Shown here piece by piece: positions 1 through 11,210 of a stretch of 64,000 nucleotides of DNA; positions within the stretch are counted from its first letter, which is position 1; the number at the start of each line of letters is the position of its first letter. The DNA comes from Stercorarius parasiticus (taxonomy: Eukaryota > Chordata > Aves > Charadriiformes > Stercorariidae). The translations under genes were made by a program, and so were the position numbers. The stretch lies in contig VWZL01002558.1 in the NCBI GenBank assembly GCA_013396915.1, positions 683,021 through 747,020 of the forward strand, written 5' to 3'. Below the pieces are notes generated by a model. It saw nothing but the letters and a program-made list of their open reading frames with translations. It made no database searches and was not told the origin of the DNA.

Positions 1-346
1 TCTCAGTTTTGATTCAATTGGGTCTTTGACCTCCAACACCCAAAAGCATCTTGTAAACCCCCAATTCTGCGTGAGTACAGAAACTGGGAAGTCAGACAAA
101 ACAACTCCCGCTATGGTATGAACTGCAAGGCTGCACATGCAGTACCAAAGACACGATCACCACCTCGATTCAGCGGGCTGCTTAGGCACGTGCCCCACTT
201 CAGGGTGTGGGTAGACCATGTAAAGTTAGGCACAAATTTCTGATCCCCCTAAACCTGCTAACAGAAACCAGCATGTGTGATAAGTTGCTGAGACGCAATG
301 AAAACAAGTGCTGCAACCAAGCCAAAGGAGCAACACGGTGGTTTAC
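1..346 (-). other. TIAM2: Start of the TIAM2 intron after coding exon 2
   Basis: This is intron sequence beyond the donor GT at 345-346, running off the window. The open frame that continues past the donor toward 258 (ending in a hydrophobic read-through) shows no similarity to TIAM2 and is taken as intronic. The next TIAM2 exon, continuing the PH domain, is not in the window. Confidence 0.8.
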
Positions 347-782
347 CTTTGAGAGTGACCCAGTACTGCTTCCACTTCCGCCGTGTGACCAGCTCCAGCT
401 TCTTCTCCTTCTGCAGGGTCACAAGGGGTTTGAAGAACAGCCATCCTGCCTTGCGCACCACTCCTTGCTCTTTCTCATACAACAAATCCAGCTGCTCCAA
501 GGAGCTGAGGGACTCGCTGCTGGAGTCCTCGGTTTCCGACGAGGTCTCGGTGTTTTCCAGATTCGTCCTGCTCATCTCCAGCTCCCGCATGAAGTTTTCG
601 TAAATGTTCTGCCTCAGGGCATCGCTGCTGACGGCGTTGGTGGACTCACTTCTCTGGGACAGGACGTGGCTGGAGCCAGGTGACCACAGCAAAGCAGAGA
701 GCTGCGATGGTGCCAGCGTGTCTGTGGTGAAGTTGTCCATTCTGCTGTCAAAGTATTCACTCCCATCTTTACATTTTGGCTC
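347..782 (-). CDS. TIAM2: TIAM2 coding exon 2 (start of the N-terminal PH domain)
   Basis: This is an internal coding exon of the Rac GEF TIAM2, giving residues 400-544 plus the first base of codon 545. On the minus strand it is preceded by a pyrimidine-rich acceptor ending in TTTACACAG (AG at 783-784) and followed by the donor AAAG|GTAAAC (GT at 345-346). The reading frame continues exactly from the first coding exon (phase 0) and leaves in phase 1. The peptide starts EPKCKDGSEYFDSR and contains RQNIYENFMRELEMSRTN (about 456-473), a Ser/Glu-rich stretch (about 480-493) and EQGVVRKAGWLFFKPL (504-517). The last element and RRKWKQYWVTLKG (533-545) are the first strands of the N-terminal PH domain, which in TIAM proteins binds phosphoinositides and helps membrane targeting. 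Recall of mammalian TIAM2 shows near-identity here, and more than with TIAM1 (LFFKPL rather than the TIAM1 sequence). Paralogue assignment is by memory, not by search. Confidence 0.96.
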
Positions 783-3700
783 CTGTGTAAAGAAGGAAAT
801 TGCCAGAGATCAGCCACCAGAGCTACGATGAAAATACACACCTCATTTGGCATTTAAATTTATTTCATGTTTAGGCATGGCCAGTTCCTTCATCAAGGTC
901 CACCTCTTTTCACCAATACATCACAGGCTTTGCCTCAACAGCCACTGACACTGTCGGTGCCAGCACTCACGGTTTTCTCAGCAGAACCCCATTAAACCCT
1001 TACCACTAAGTCTGCGAGCTTTGGTAACTCAGACACCTGCGAGTAATCTCCAAATTCATTACTAACTGCTGTGGCTCCTACTGGCTGAAACCTGATGGAC
1101 TCCAGGAGACAACCACATCCTCCAGCTGAAACCCCAGCACCATCGCTTACGTGCCTGTTTGAGTACAAGCAGGAACAGTACCACAACAAGTTTCTTTATT
1201 ATTACAGGGTTTCCAAATACTTTGGTGACACTCCATTTGTGCAAGGCAGCTCCATTGAGTGTCAGCACAGCTAGGCTGATTTTACCTCCGCTTTCTATTT
1301 GTCATATAAACTGTGCTTAACCAACACAAAAAAGGTCAGAAGTTGAGAATATTTTAAGCTTGTTAGTATTGACCAATAGACAAAAATCTAATCTAATAGA
1401 AGATGTGACTTAAAAAAAGAAAGATGTGCTTGCTGAGTGGCACGAATCCAGTCTCCAGGCTGCAGAGGTGTGTATTTTCTGACTTGCTGGAAGCCTCGCG
1501 GGAGCGTGACTATCTTGTCAAGCACTGATGGGCCTTTCTCCTAATTGCATTGTGCAACTTCATCCCTTGTATTGAGAGGGCTGGCCAATTTTATTTGAAA
1601 TGCTCAGGCCTGATGGTATGACTTCCACTTTGCTTTGTGATATGAACGCTAATGTAGGCCCATTTCTTGCCACTGCTTGTCGATGTGGGACTTTGTTGGA
1701 AGACTGGGACTTTTCTTTCTTAAGCCTTTCCCAGTAATATGCTGACTGCTCCCAACACTCCCAGGCTTCAGTGATGGACAGGGATTTTTGTACTACCCCA
1801 GACACAGCTCCTTGGACTAACCTCACTGTGGAGAACCACACCATCCATCATAAGAAGCTATTTATTGTCCTCCCAACTCAAGTGTTGCTGATGCTATTTG
1901 AAAGCAACCAAGATTTAAGAACATACAACAAAAAAAAACCCTGCTGCCTTTTGCAGTAAAAGTGTAAGGGAAAAGAAGAGGTGGCTATAAACAATTCCAG
2001 AAGTGAAGCTATTACCCTCAGTAATAATAAAGCTATTATTCTTTCAAGTTCAGACTGCCTCTCCAAAAGCACTTATTTGCTCACAGACTTCTGTACACGA
2101 ATAAAGTAAATAAACCTTGGTCTCCCGCGAGCTGCTCTCACCAGCAGCTTTGAAAGCAACCACTTTTTTGTTCCTTATACTTCCTACTTGATGGTCTTCA
2201 AAACTGCAGCGGAAAAGCTGTGCCGTGTTTTGATAGCATCGCAATCTCCAGCAGGCAGCCAAGAGCAACAGCGGGAGCGCACGCCCTCCCAAGCGTCGCC
2301 AGACCAGCCACTTCTCAAGCAGCAGGACACTGCCGGTCATGGCCTTGCAAAAGCCAGCTTCAGCTGAAACCCACATTCTCTTATGGGTGTGCTGAAGTTT
2401 GAGTCTGGCTTTTCAGATCACTCTGTCGCCAGATGGTAATGAACACTCCCGGTAATGGAGCACCTTCCTCAAAAATCTTATTGCAGAGCGATAGCAGCAT
2501 TCTCCAGGACTAACTCCCTAAACATCAACAGTTTTACTTTTTCTATGGTAAAGGGAGGGAAGTCGGGGAGGTGGAGGAATAATCACGTATGTAATGTGTT
2601 TATGCCCACACAGCGACCGTACAACATGGATCCTACACAACTGCCCCAGCCATCTGCCATTCGGTGGGAAACTGGAAGCTTTCTCCACTCTCTTTTTAAT
2701 TACTATATGTGTGTGCCAAAATCCTGTATTTTAATTGTTTGACTGTTCTCCAGGAACTGCCAGCGTCCTCTAGAAAACAGTAACATACAGTTTTTTAAGA
2801 ATATATATTTCTTTCAGTTCCAAAGCACTAGTAAGAAAAACAACACAAGACACATACATAAGGTGGTGTCTGCTGTGAAGGGCCACTACTGGAACAAGCA
2901 GCATTAATGAAAAGCGTGGGATACGACGTGTCCATGAACAGCCATTAACCACATCCTATGTTTTCTCCACACACACAGAAAGGGTAGAAATGAGGAAGTA
3001 TCAGAGTAGAGTAAACGAACACCGGATCCAAAATGAATATATACACTTCACCACGACAACATCACTTGTATTTTGGTTTTTTTGAAGAACAGATGGCAGT
3101 CACGCAGTCCCTGCTGGTCCTCAGGGAAGCTGTCACTGCAGCAGTACCTGGTCACCACTGAAAAGGTCTGACCCAAGCTGCTGCTGGCGGTGGCTTCCCT
3201 GACAGGCGACTTTCTGCTCATTTTCCCCACTGTTGCCTCTAGCAATGATAAAATACTGCTGTTTCTGCTCAGCTGCATTAAGAAGATCTCTCAAAGTCTG
3301 AGATAGACCCTGCAATAGTTATAGATAATGCAAAAGATAAAGTGGCTAACTAAAATACCAATTAGACAAAGTGACGCATGTAATAATTAGCTGTAAAGAA
3401 CAGCGCAGGAAACAATGCAGCCTGCTAAATTCATTAGGACCCAAACTGAAAGTAGAATCTAATACCAGTTTTCAAGCCAAATAAAGAGGTTGTCTCAAGG
3501 TGCTTTTCTTTTAAACTCTCTTTACACCACACTTCAGGGCTCTGGTTTATGAAGTCAGGAAATTTCAGAAATTATTACCATAAAGAGGCTATTTACTTCA
3601 TTGAAGAACCTATCTGCAGCAGCTGTTTCTGGTGGCTGGATTTTCATTTTAAACAAGCATTTGCTCATTTTCTCCATGTTATACAGTTGCATGCTGAGTT

Positions 3701-6664
3701 TACACCACCACCTTTAGCAACCACGCAACAAGCCTGCCTAAATTCTGGCACAGGTCTCACATGCATCACATATACCTTGCTGCTCACCCATAGTGTGTTG
3801 TGTTACAGCTTTTCCCCAACGCCGTTTTAGCAAGGATTAAACTAAATGAGGACATGCCACACTGTAGAGTACTAGGGATGCACTGAGGGAATGCCTTAAG
3901 ACACACTCGTGCAACAAAAGCTGGGTCATGGCACAGAATGACTGCGAGTCTTGACATGAGACCATTATTAGAAAGGCAAACTCAATTCCGGCATGTATCA
4001 GATCAAGTATCAAATCAAGTAAGACATAAGGAAACATCGAAATCACTGGACAGGGCACAGCCAAGAGCTCCTCTGGAATATCCCATATCCAAATCTGTTT
4101 ATGGATGATTTAAAACAGGTGCAGAGGAATAGTGCCAGAATGAAAAGGAAACAGACTTCCTATCTTAAGACAGGAGATCAAATAGAGTCTGTGTAGCCCC
4201 ACAAAAACTGTCTGAGAAAAGTTACTATTTCTCCCCTTAAATAAATCATAACAGATTAAATAATAGGGAAGGATAACTAACGCAATGGACGACACTGGCA
4301 TCAGAACAAACTGGCTAGGACTACATTTACTCTGCAAATTAGCAAGCATCAGAGCAAGAGGGTTTGGAAACAGCCTTCAAGATGCGGAAAAGCCCACCTG
4401 ATTTTCAGCTGCAATTTGTTCACCAAGGGGATTAAACTCTACTGCCTTTCTAGTGGAAAGGGAGTGGCCTCAATATCCCAAGCCTGTGCCGCCTGGTCCT
4501 GTGCCCCTGTGAAGCAGGAGTCTTGGCTGACTTGTTTCCACTGGGGCAGCCGGAGGGACCCATCCACCCAGCCAGCACCAGCACTTCAGCATATTTATAG
4601 GGAAATATTCCAGCTTTCACCTACGTTCAGCCCAAGTGACTCACAATCAGTTATTAGTAATGCAATGAAGAAGGGACACGTTGTTCAGAGCAAAGCACGA
4701 AGGCTACAATCACTACGATGAACAGTCCTACAAACAGGGACTAACCATCCGACAGATCATAACCGTGCATGGTACTTCTGCATTTTTAAGCCAATGGACC
4801 CGCTGAGAGTATAATCGTTACCAAACTACAACATGGTAACCCCCTAGAAGAGACGGCAGGTTACTCAATGTGTGTAAGGAGGAAAGAAGCTGACCAAGCC
4901 TCATGAGGAAGGCAAAATCATAAGGCATTCATTACCCTCCTTCATCCTTCCTGTCGCTGGATACTTGTCTGATAAAAATCTATGACTAACTATTTCCTAT
5001 GCCTTTTTCTAAGAAATCACCATTTTTGGAGCTAGGGCTGATTTCCTTCTACCAGAATCAGATTCAAGCTCGATGCAATCTCACCGGCCAAATTTCCTTG
5101 CTGTGTCTGAAGTCAGTTCACTGCACAGTGAATTCAAAACAGCTATGAATCGTGCACCACAAATACCATTCTGAAAATGTCATAACTAAGTAATACATGG
5201 CAAAGGTCTGGGATGCCGAGATCGTATGTAAAGCCTGGCTGTAAAATCCAGAACAGATACGGATGTTGAAACTGGTAAAGAATCCTGGCACAAGGCTCTT
5301 CACTGATTCCGTTTTTTCTGCCTTCTCTTTCACAGCTGAGTAAGAAGGTGAAAAGACAGCATCTGATAAAATACATGAGCACCAACTCACAAAAGAAGTG
5401 ATCCAAATAAACGGCTTTCATTTTCATTTTCCCACTTCTGTAGCCCTTACCTGGGATTTACACTGGCAAACCTTACGCTGACCTCATTTCTGAGCCTAAG
5501 AGTCCATCAGAGTTTTACACTACAATGACAGATGCCTGTTAAGCGTGATACCTGCCTGAATTTCCAACACGGGAGACAGCCTTTGCTCTACATGCTACAT
5601 AAAGCGTGTGTTATCATCTACTGCTTAGCTGTTGCCTAAGTTGCAGAAGTAGGTGTTCCCTTCATTCTTAAGTGGCCAGCACCCCAATGATCCTTCATTT
5701 AGGGAACCACAGTGACTGTTTCTGTATGAGAATCACCAGGGAAGATTAAAAAAAAAAAATAATCCAAACCAAAACTAAAAACAGTCTCTGCCCTCCATCT
5801 CAGCTTGAGGATTCACGTGCAGAAGTTCAGGCACAGTCTGGCATTTAAAGAGCCGGTTCTGGGGCCTACAGCTAGAGACGAGAATTTCATTCCTGACCAC
5901 AGGCATCCTCAACTCCTATTAATGGGATTAGCCTTAAATTCTTCTAAAGAAATATCCTTTCCCTCCCTCTTGCCCTCCTCCCGTCTCCTTCTTCACACCA
6001 CCATCTCCCGGCAAGCCAGATGGCGACTCAAGCTTTTCCATCTGGTGGACTGAGCTGACAGGCAGGAAGGAGGAGGGCGCTCCACGTAATGCCTTCAGAG
6101 GAGGTGGAGGCAGGACCAGCAGCTCTGGTCAATACACTACAGTTGATCCCCTTGCTAGAGATGGACCAACAGTGAAACCAAAGTGAGTGGTGAAGCCAAT
6201 AATACAAGTTAGGAATAGCTGCAAAGATATTTATAACATCCTCCTCCTACTGCTCTTTCCACACTCTTTCGATAATGTCTGCTGATCCACAGCATATATA
6301 TGGTATCTAGGTTATATTTTCACAGTTGAAATAAAGAGAAGGCTTTAAAACTCCATGTCGCTTTTTAAGTAATGCCATGATTTCAAAAGCTAATTCACCA
6401 AGAGATTAGGCTCCAGAGATCAGCGTTAGCTAAGAAGGTGAAAAAATAGGAAGGGAAAATTTGCACACACAAATGTCTATTTTATTTTTTCTGTGATATT
6501 TCAGACAGCTCCAGGGATGCAATACTTCTCAGAATTCCACAAATTACTAAATGAGATTAGCAAGTAATTATCCTGCAAGAAAGACAAACATGATGCAATC
6601 ACTGCATTTGTAACAGGAATCTACAAACCAACTTTCAGGCACTGAGGCTGGTGTTTGCACATAC
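783..6664 (-). other. TIAM2: TIAM2 intron between the first and second coding exons
   Basis: This is a phase-0 intron of 5882 bases bounded by GTATGT (6664 downward) and ACACAG (783). It holds ordinary unique-looking sequence, short A-tracts (for example 5747-5759) and many short chance frames on both strands. No LINE or SINE is recognisable. One 162-base block (3148-3309) looks like a possible cassette exon and is listed separately. I see nothing else that I can name. Confidence 0.85.
3148..3309 (-). other. Candidate in-frame cassette exon of TIAM2 (unproven)
   Basis: On the minus strand a 54-codon open block is preceded by TATAACTATTGCAG (AG at 3310-3311, with a branch-point-like TATAACT just upstream) and followed by CAG|GTACTG (GT at 3146-3147). 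Both borders fall in phase 0, which is the phase of the junction between the flanking TIAM2 exons, so inclusion would insert 54 residues between Q399 and E400 without shifting the frame. The peptide begins GLSQTLRDLLNAAEQKQQYF and is rich in Gln, Leu and Ser, ending LGSDLFSGDQ. I do not recall such an insert in mammalian TIAM2. The donor is weak at positions +4 to +6 and the pyrimidine tract is thin, so coincidence is a real possibility. No domain is recognised. Confidence 0.35.
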
Positions 6665-7861
6665 CTGGAGCTTCCTTTTCTTCCTTGAGAGACTTCCTGT
6701 CCAGTCACTGATGCGTCGCATTCGGTTTTTTAATGTATCCTTCTTGGATGCATCCTCACCAAGGGGCTTTGACTTTCTGCATGGGAGTGTGTACGAGGAG
6801 TAATGTGCAGGACTTCCCTGCTCTACCCTGGAGGGAACATCAATGTCAGAGGCAAATGAGACACGGTTGCTTAGGCTGCCATGAGTGTCAATATACTCAT
6901 CAGACAGCCTGATCCCGGGTGGGGAAGTGCTTTCCAAATTTGTATCCTTATAGAGATCTCGGAGTGAGGAAAGAGATGAACTTTGGTTGAAGGACTTCTT
7001 ATTGTCACTCGGTGGGAAACTGGCATGAATGCTTGTATCTGGAGTGCTCCTCGTCAAATATGGACCATCCAACTCATTGATATCCCCAGCATTTCCCCAG
7101 AGAGAGTCATACCATGAAGACTCGGAGCTGAGGGAGCTTCCTTTACTAGATCGAAGCCTTGAATCAGTAGGTGACAGACGATGGCTTGAAGAACAGTCTG
7201 CGCTGGAGTTCCTCCTGACGTCAAGCAGGTTATTTGGCTTAGATTCCAAGGCAGGCGAATACCTCAGCAACTGGACCGGTCCACTGGATTCCTCAGTTGG
7301 TACCTTGCTGTTGCTGCTGTTGTGGAACTCGACCCTCAAGCAACCGTCCAGCTTCCCCAGTGTTTTAATGAGAACTTTTGGACTCCTCCTGTCCTCTGAT
7401 GGGGAAGTTGATGCAAGACTCTCATTCTTGCCGTAGCAATTTAAAATGTGTCCATTGCATTCTCGAGAGGCAGCGTGATTACTTCCAGCTTGAAGGCCAA
7501 TATAGTGGAAACCATTCTCGGGCAAAAACACCGTGTTATTTCCTTGGCGGTAGTCCCCTGAGATGTTTGTCCTGTGTTTGGCATGCGCATTGCTTTTAGA
7601 GACCTTCACCACAGTGTCACCAAGTCTGGATGAATAAGGCTGACTAGTCTTGAAGTGCGAAAGGCAGCTTCTGGCAAGGGACCTCGATTTGTAGTTTGAG
7701 CCACTACCGGTATGTCCCCATCCATGCATAGAGCAAGACTTTTCATCTTTAGCATGAATGCTGCGAATTTTCAGAGAACAAGGCTTCTGCTTGGCACCAG
7801 CTGTAGCAGCAGCATGATTTTTCGATCCCTGAAGACTGTACTGGCTTTCTGAATTCCCCAT
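6665..7861 (-). CDS. TIAM2: TIAM2 first coding exon (N-terminal 399 residues)
   Basis: This exon holds the start of TIAM2, a Rac1-activating Dbl-family exchange factor acting in membrane ruffling, neurite growth and migration. The ATG at 7859-7861 has a strong context (A at -3, G at +4). The frame is open for 399 codons to the donor CAG|GTATGT (GT at 6663-6664). The N-terminus MGNSESQYSLQGSKNH closely matches mammalian TIAM2 (MGNSDSQYTLQGSKNH). MGNSES fits an N-myristoylation signal, as known for the family. Further family landmarks are CSLKIRSIHAK (28-38), VLIKTLGKLDGCLRVEFHN (163-181), a serine-rich stretch SSKGSSLSSESSWYDS (238-253), RLSDEYIDTHGSLSNRVSFA (318-337), YTLPCRK (357-363, shared with TIAM1) and a basic end RMRRISDWTGSLSRKKRKLQ (380-399). 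No catalytic domain lies here. The region is probably disordered and regulatory. No frameshift or internal stop is seen. Bases 6635-6664, which would add 10 codons, are intron read-through. Confidence 0.97.
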
Positions 7862-7867
7862 TTTCCA
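7862..7867 (-). other. TIAM2: Six-base 5'UTR remnant and splice acceptor before the TIAM2 start codon
   Basis: On the minus strand the bases before the ATG read CTTCTTAATTTAG|TGGAAA-ATG. The AG at 7868-7869 is the nearest plausible acceptor, which would leave only six untranslated bases in this exon, with the rest of the leader on upstream non-coding exons. The pyrimidine tract is modest and interrupted by AATT, so a more distal acceptor is possible. Inference from the sequence only. Confidence 0.5.
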
Positions 7868-10800
7868 CTAAATTAAGAAGAGTCTCATTAGAAACAATGG
7901 CTAGAAGACAGAGCAAAAAGTAACAGACCATTTTTACCCTCTACACAGGAAAGTGCCTTTTTAAAAAATTGTATGAAACAATTGTTTCAAAAAAAGCCAT
8001 TAAATAGCCATTTACAACATTAAATTCATATCTGAACTTATTTTAGGGGCAAGCTAGGAAAGCCTATTCTCTGCATGGTTCATTACCCCTCTGTTTTAAA
8101 GCTGGAATTTAGCTCCATTGAAATCATGTCAACACCTTTCTCCACCCACACCCTTGGCAACATCCTTTTCTTATAACTTACAAAATCTCTGGCTCCCAAG
8201 AACAATGGCATAATGAAAGGGAGACAGCAAGATAATCATAACTTAGATGTAAAGTGAACTGTACTTTCAGAGAAATCCCTTCTGCCAGGAGACAAGCCCA
8301 CTGCAGTTTCAGCTTGACTGGTTTCTGTGCAACCAAGTGTTGCCTCAATAAACTGTTCAGCAAACCCCAACTTTGTGTTTAAATGGAGTCAATCCAGGAG
8401 AAAGGGGAAAAAAAAAAAACCACACCAGACAACAAAAAAACTCGGTTAGCGAATAGCCTCATCTTCCATTACAGCACAAAACTGCATTATGTTCATTCAG
8501 CATGGCGCAGTTCGATAGTTCACTTAGTAACTAACGCTCTTCAGCTTTTCACTGAATTCACAGTAAATTGCAGACACTGGAACAGTCAAATTGCCCCAGT
8601 GAGATGACTGAAGATTTTGGACCTACATAAAGTGTACCCCAAAGTAAAAAGGATCGATCTGTTCTTTTTATTACCTGGAGTGAATCTCCACTGTTTGCAA
8701 TTTACAGAAACAACACCAAAGCGCTTTTTCCATCAGCACTACGCTTCTTTGCACGTCGGATCTCAGACTATCACTCTTAGGAGAATTCACTGCAGCCTCA
8801 TTAAAATTGTGACAAAATAAGCCGTTGTGAAAGCATAATCTTATCTTCTAGAGCTTGTATATATTTTAACATCCCTACTTCTAGCCCTTAGCACTTTTAG
8901 ATGAGAAGTACAGTATAAAATGAAAAGCAAACCTGTAGGATCACTCTTAAACCCGGGCACGGTTAGCAGTTAGCATGCTCTGCATTGTCTTCGTGGCCAG
9001 CTGCTACACTTGCCAAAACCAGGATGGAGTTCCATGCAGCCTTCCTAGAGAACACCAAAAACACAAAAAGGGCTCTCAGTCACACAGAACTCACGCTTCA
9101 CTCCAGCTGTAAGCAAAACGAATTAAAAAAAAAAAAAAATCAGACAGAAGTTACAAATGGAGGAGAGAGGTCTGGTTAAGGGGATTCCTGGACTTTAGAC
9201 ATACATTTTCATAAATGTACTTTAACAACTGACATTGAATTAACACAATTAAGTCACTGTTTGGGTAAGTGTTTTATTCTCTATTTCTGTCCTTCTGCCC
9301 TCTCACTGACACGTTAGGGCAAACTTTGTGCCCCCTCCAGTTTTCTTTTTGGAAGACCAATTACAGATGGCAGGACTGTGCAATGATCCATTCCAACGTG
9401 GACCAAACTGATCACAGCAACGTCCCGCAGCATCTGTTTATCCTTCCCCGTGCCTGGATTCCAGCTACGACCCTTGCAGTGAAAGGCCACTGCACAATTT
9501 GCTCCACCAACCACACAGCAACCTCCCTCTGTAGGTTTGTTCTGATTTTAGCTTAATCTGCCAGTAAAACAAGAAAAAGGCAGCACCAAGCACTGCACAC
9601 ACCCAAAGGTAACAAGACCCACGTTCTTCCTGACCATCTGAACATATTGGCTCTTCACTTGGCACACAAAGGCCGCAACTCAAACCAAAAGGACGGAAGC
9701 TGAATCTCACAGAACACACCAGCAGTTTAGGGACTGAAACACTCGGTAGAACAGAAGCTGTACAAGATCTTAGGCTCACGTTTTGGAACATATGTTTTAG
9801 CTAGAAACCATTCTTAATACACTACCCCCAAGAAATATTCTTTTCTGCATAAATTCAGTCACTACCGTTCATAATTTTCAATTTGATGACTACTTGATTT
9901 GAACAGAGTTTTCCTCTTTTTGACTCGTTTTGTGGCTCCTTACTGTATAAGAACCTTGAAAATATTTAAAGGCATTCACTGGTAATCTAAGCGTTTTGCT
10001 AATCTTAACAAAAAACAAAGGTAAAGGTTGCAAACTAGAACTGAAAACAGTCTCAACAGCAAGCCTAGAAAAAGGTTAGCAAATAAATGACTTAGAAGAG
10101 ATATATCCTTTTGGATCATGTTAGACGTGTTACAGACCTATAAACACAAATTCATATCACAAAGATAATTGATAACAGATAAGCCACAGAAATTTCATCT
10201 TACACTAATAAAAAAAAAAAAATATCTATTTAACTTGCTTATTCTCTCTAATGATTTGGAAGGTTGCAATTTAGGACACCCTTGCCTTGCAGGTTTGATT
10301 TGCCTGTGCTGCTAAGTGCACCGATGTATGTAAACAGTTTGAAAAATGTCACATGGATCGAAAAAAAGACTTTCCATTCAAGGTAAACAGAAGACAACAC
10401 ACAAACTTCCCGAGCTCCAAGCTGCCGAACAAATTGCGAACTCCCAGCACAACTGCCTTCCTCGATCCAGGAGGCACAGACCACAAACAAGCAATGAGTT
10501 TATATTCAGAATTCTTCATCTGGGAGCAGAAAGTACATTCAACAAGGGGGCTTTGAAAGGCTTATATCTATTCATAAGGGAACACTGAACCCAATTTGTC
10601 TAAAGACACAGGCAAAAAGACCATCTGGTCTCCATAGTGATTGTGCAATGGTTAGGTAATCCTTTTAATAGAATAGGTAGCAAGCAAGCTGCTGTCATGA
10701 ACCTCGGAAGATAGACATTCAATTCGTCAAGGCTCGAGCTGCTGCTGCCAGGGTCCATTGTACGTGTCTGATCCAATACACAGGTCACATAATGGGTGAA

Positions 10801-10899
10801 CGAATAAATTTATCTCGGGGTACAATGTCTACAAAACAGTGTCTCAGTCTGTGCTGGAATCAGTCAGCAGTACAACAGCACAGTCAATAAAACCCACAG

Positions 10900-11210
10900 A
10901 AATGGCCCCGAGGGATTTTTCTCAGCATCCCGGCTGTCCAGAAAGCTACAGCAGGCTAAACATTCCCGCACGCTGCGATAACCAACCAGGGCATCTGCGA
11001 GGCTGCACAAAGACCCCCACCCTGAAAATCAGCTGCGATGCCTTTCTCTTGCCTGACACTTGCGTGCAGCGATTTTCTCTCTGCGAATTACAGTGGGGGG
11101 TGGGGAGCGGAGCAAGTCGGCTTGCGCCCAAAGGCAGCGTGACAGCGGGGCAGGGGCCGGTCGTGGACAAGCTCTGGCTGCACTCGCTCCAAACATTCAC
11201 ACATTTTACG
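10900..11210. promoter_or_regulatory. Small CpG-rich cluster, possible regulatory element
   Basis: CpG dinucleotides are clearly denser here than in the surrounding AT-rich sequence, with runs such as CCCGCACGCTGCGAT near 10965 and GGAGCGGAGCAAGTCGG near 11104. A G-rich patch (GGGGGGTGGGG) lies near 11095. No TATA box, no clear splice donor and no open frame with similarity is evident. It could be a minor alternative promoter or enhancer of TIAM2, or just a GC-rich patch. Confidence 0.25.

Noticed and set aside
258..346. Read-through of coding exon 2 into a hydrophobic tail (possible alternative C-terminus)
   Set aside because: The consensus donor at 345-346 and the known continuation of the PH domain make this intron. 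An intron-retention product cannot be excluded but has no support.
5143..5427. Minus-strand open frame with a good acceptor (TTCTTACTCAG at about 5340), possible extra TIAM2 exon
   Set aside because: The frame that reads like protein (AVKEKAEKTESVK) would enter in phase 1 and not the phase 0 needed here, and no clear donor follows.
6635..6664. Ten extra codons after KRKLQ in the first coding exon
   Set aside because: They lie beyond the strong donor CAG|GTATGT, and the second exon joins perfectly in frame at Q399.
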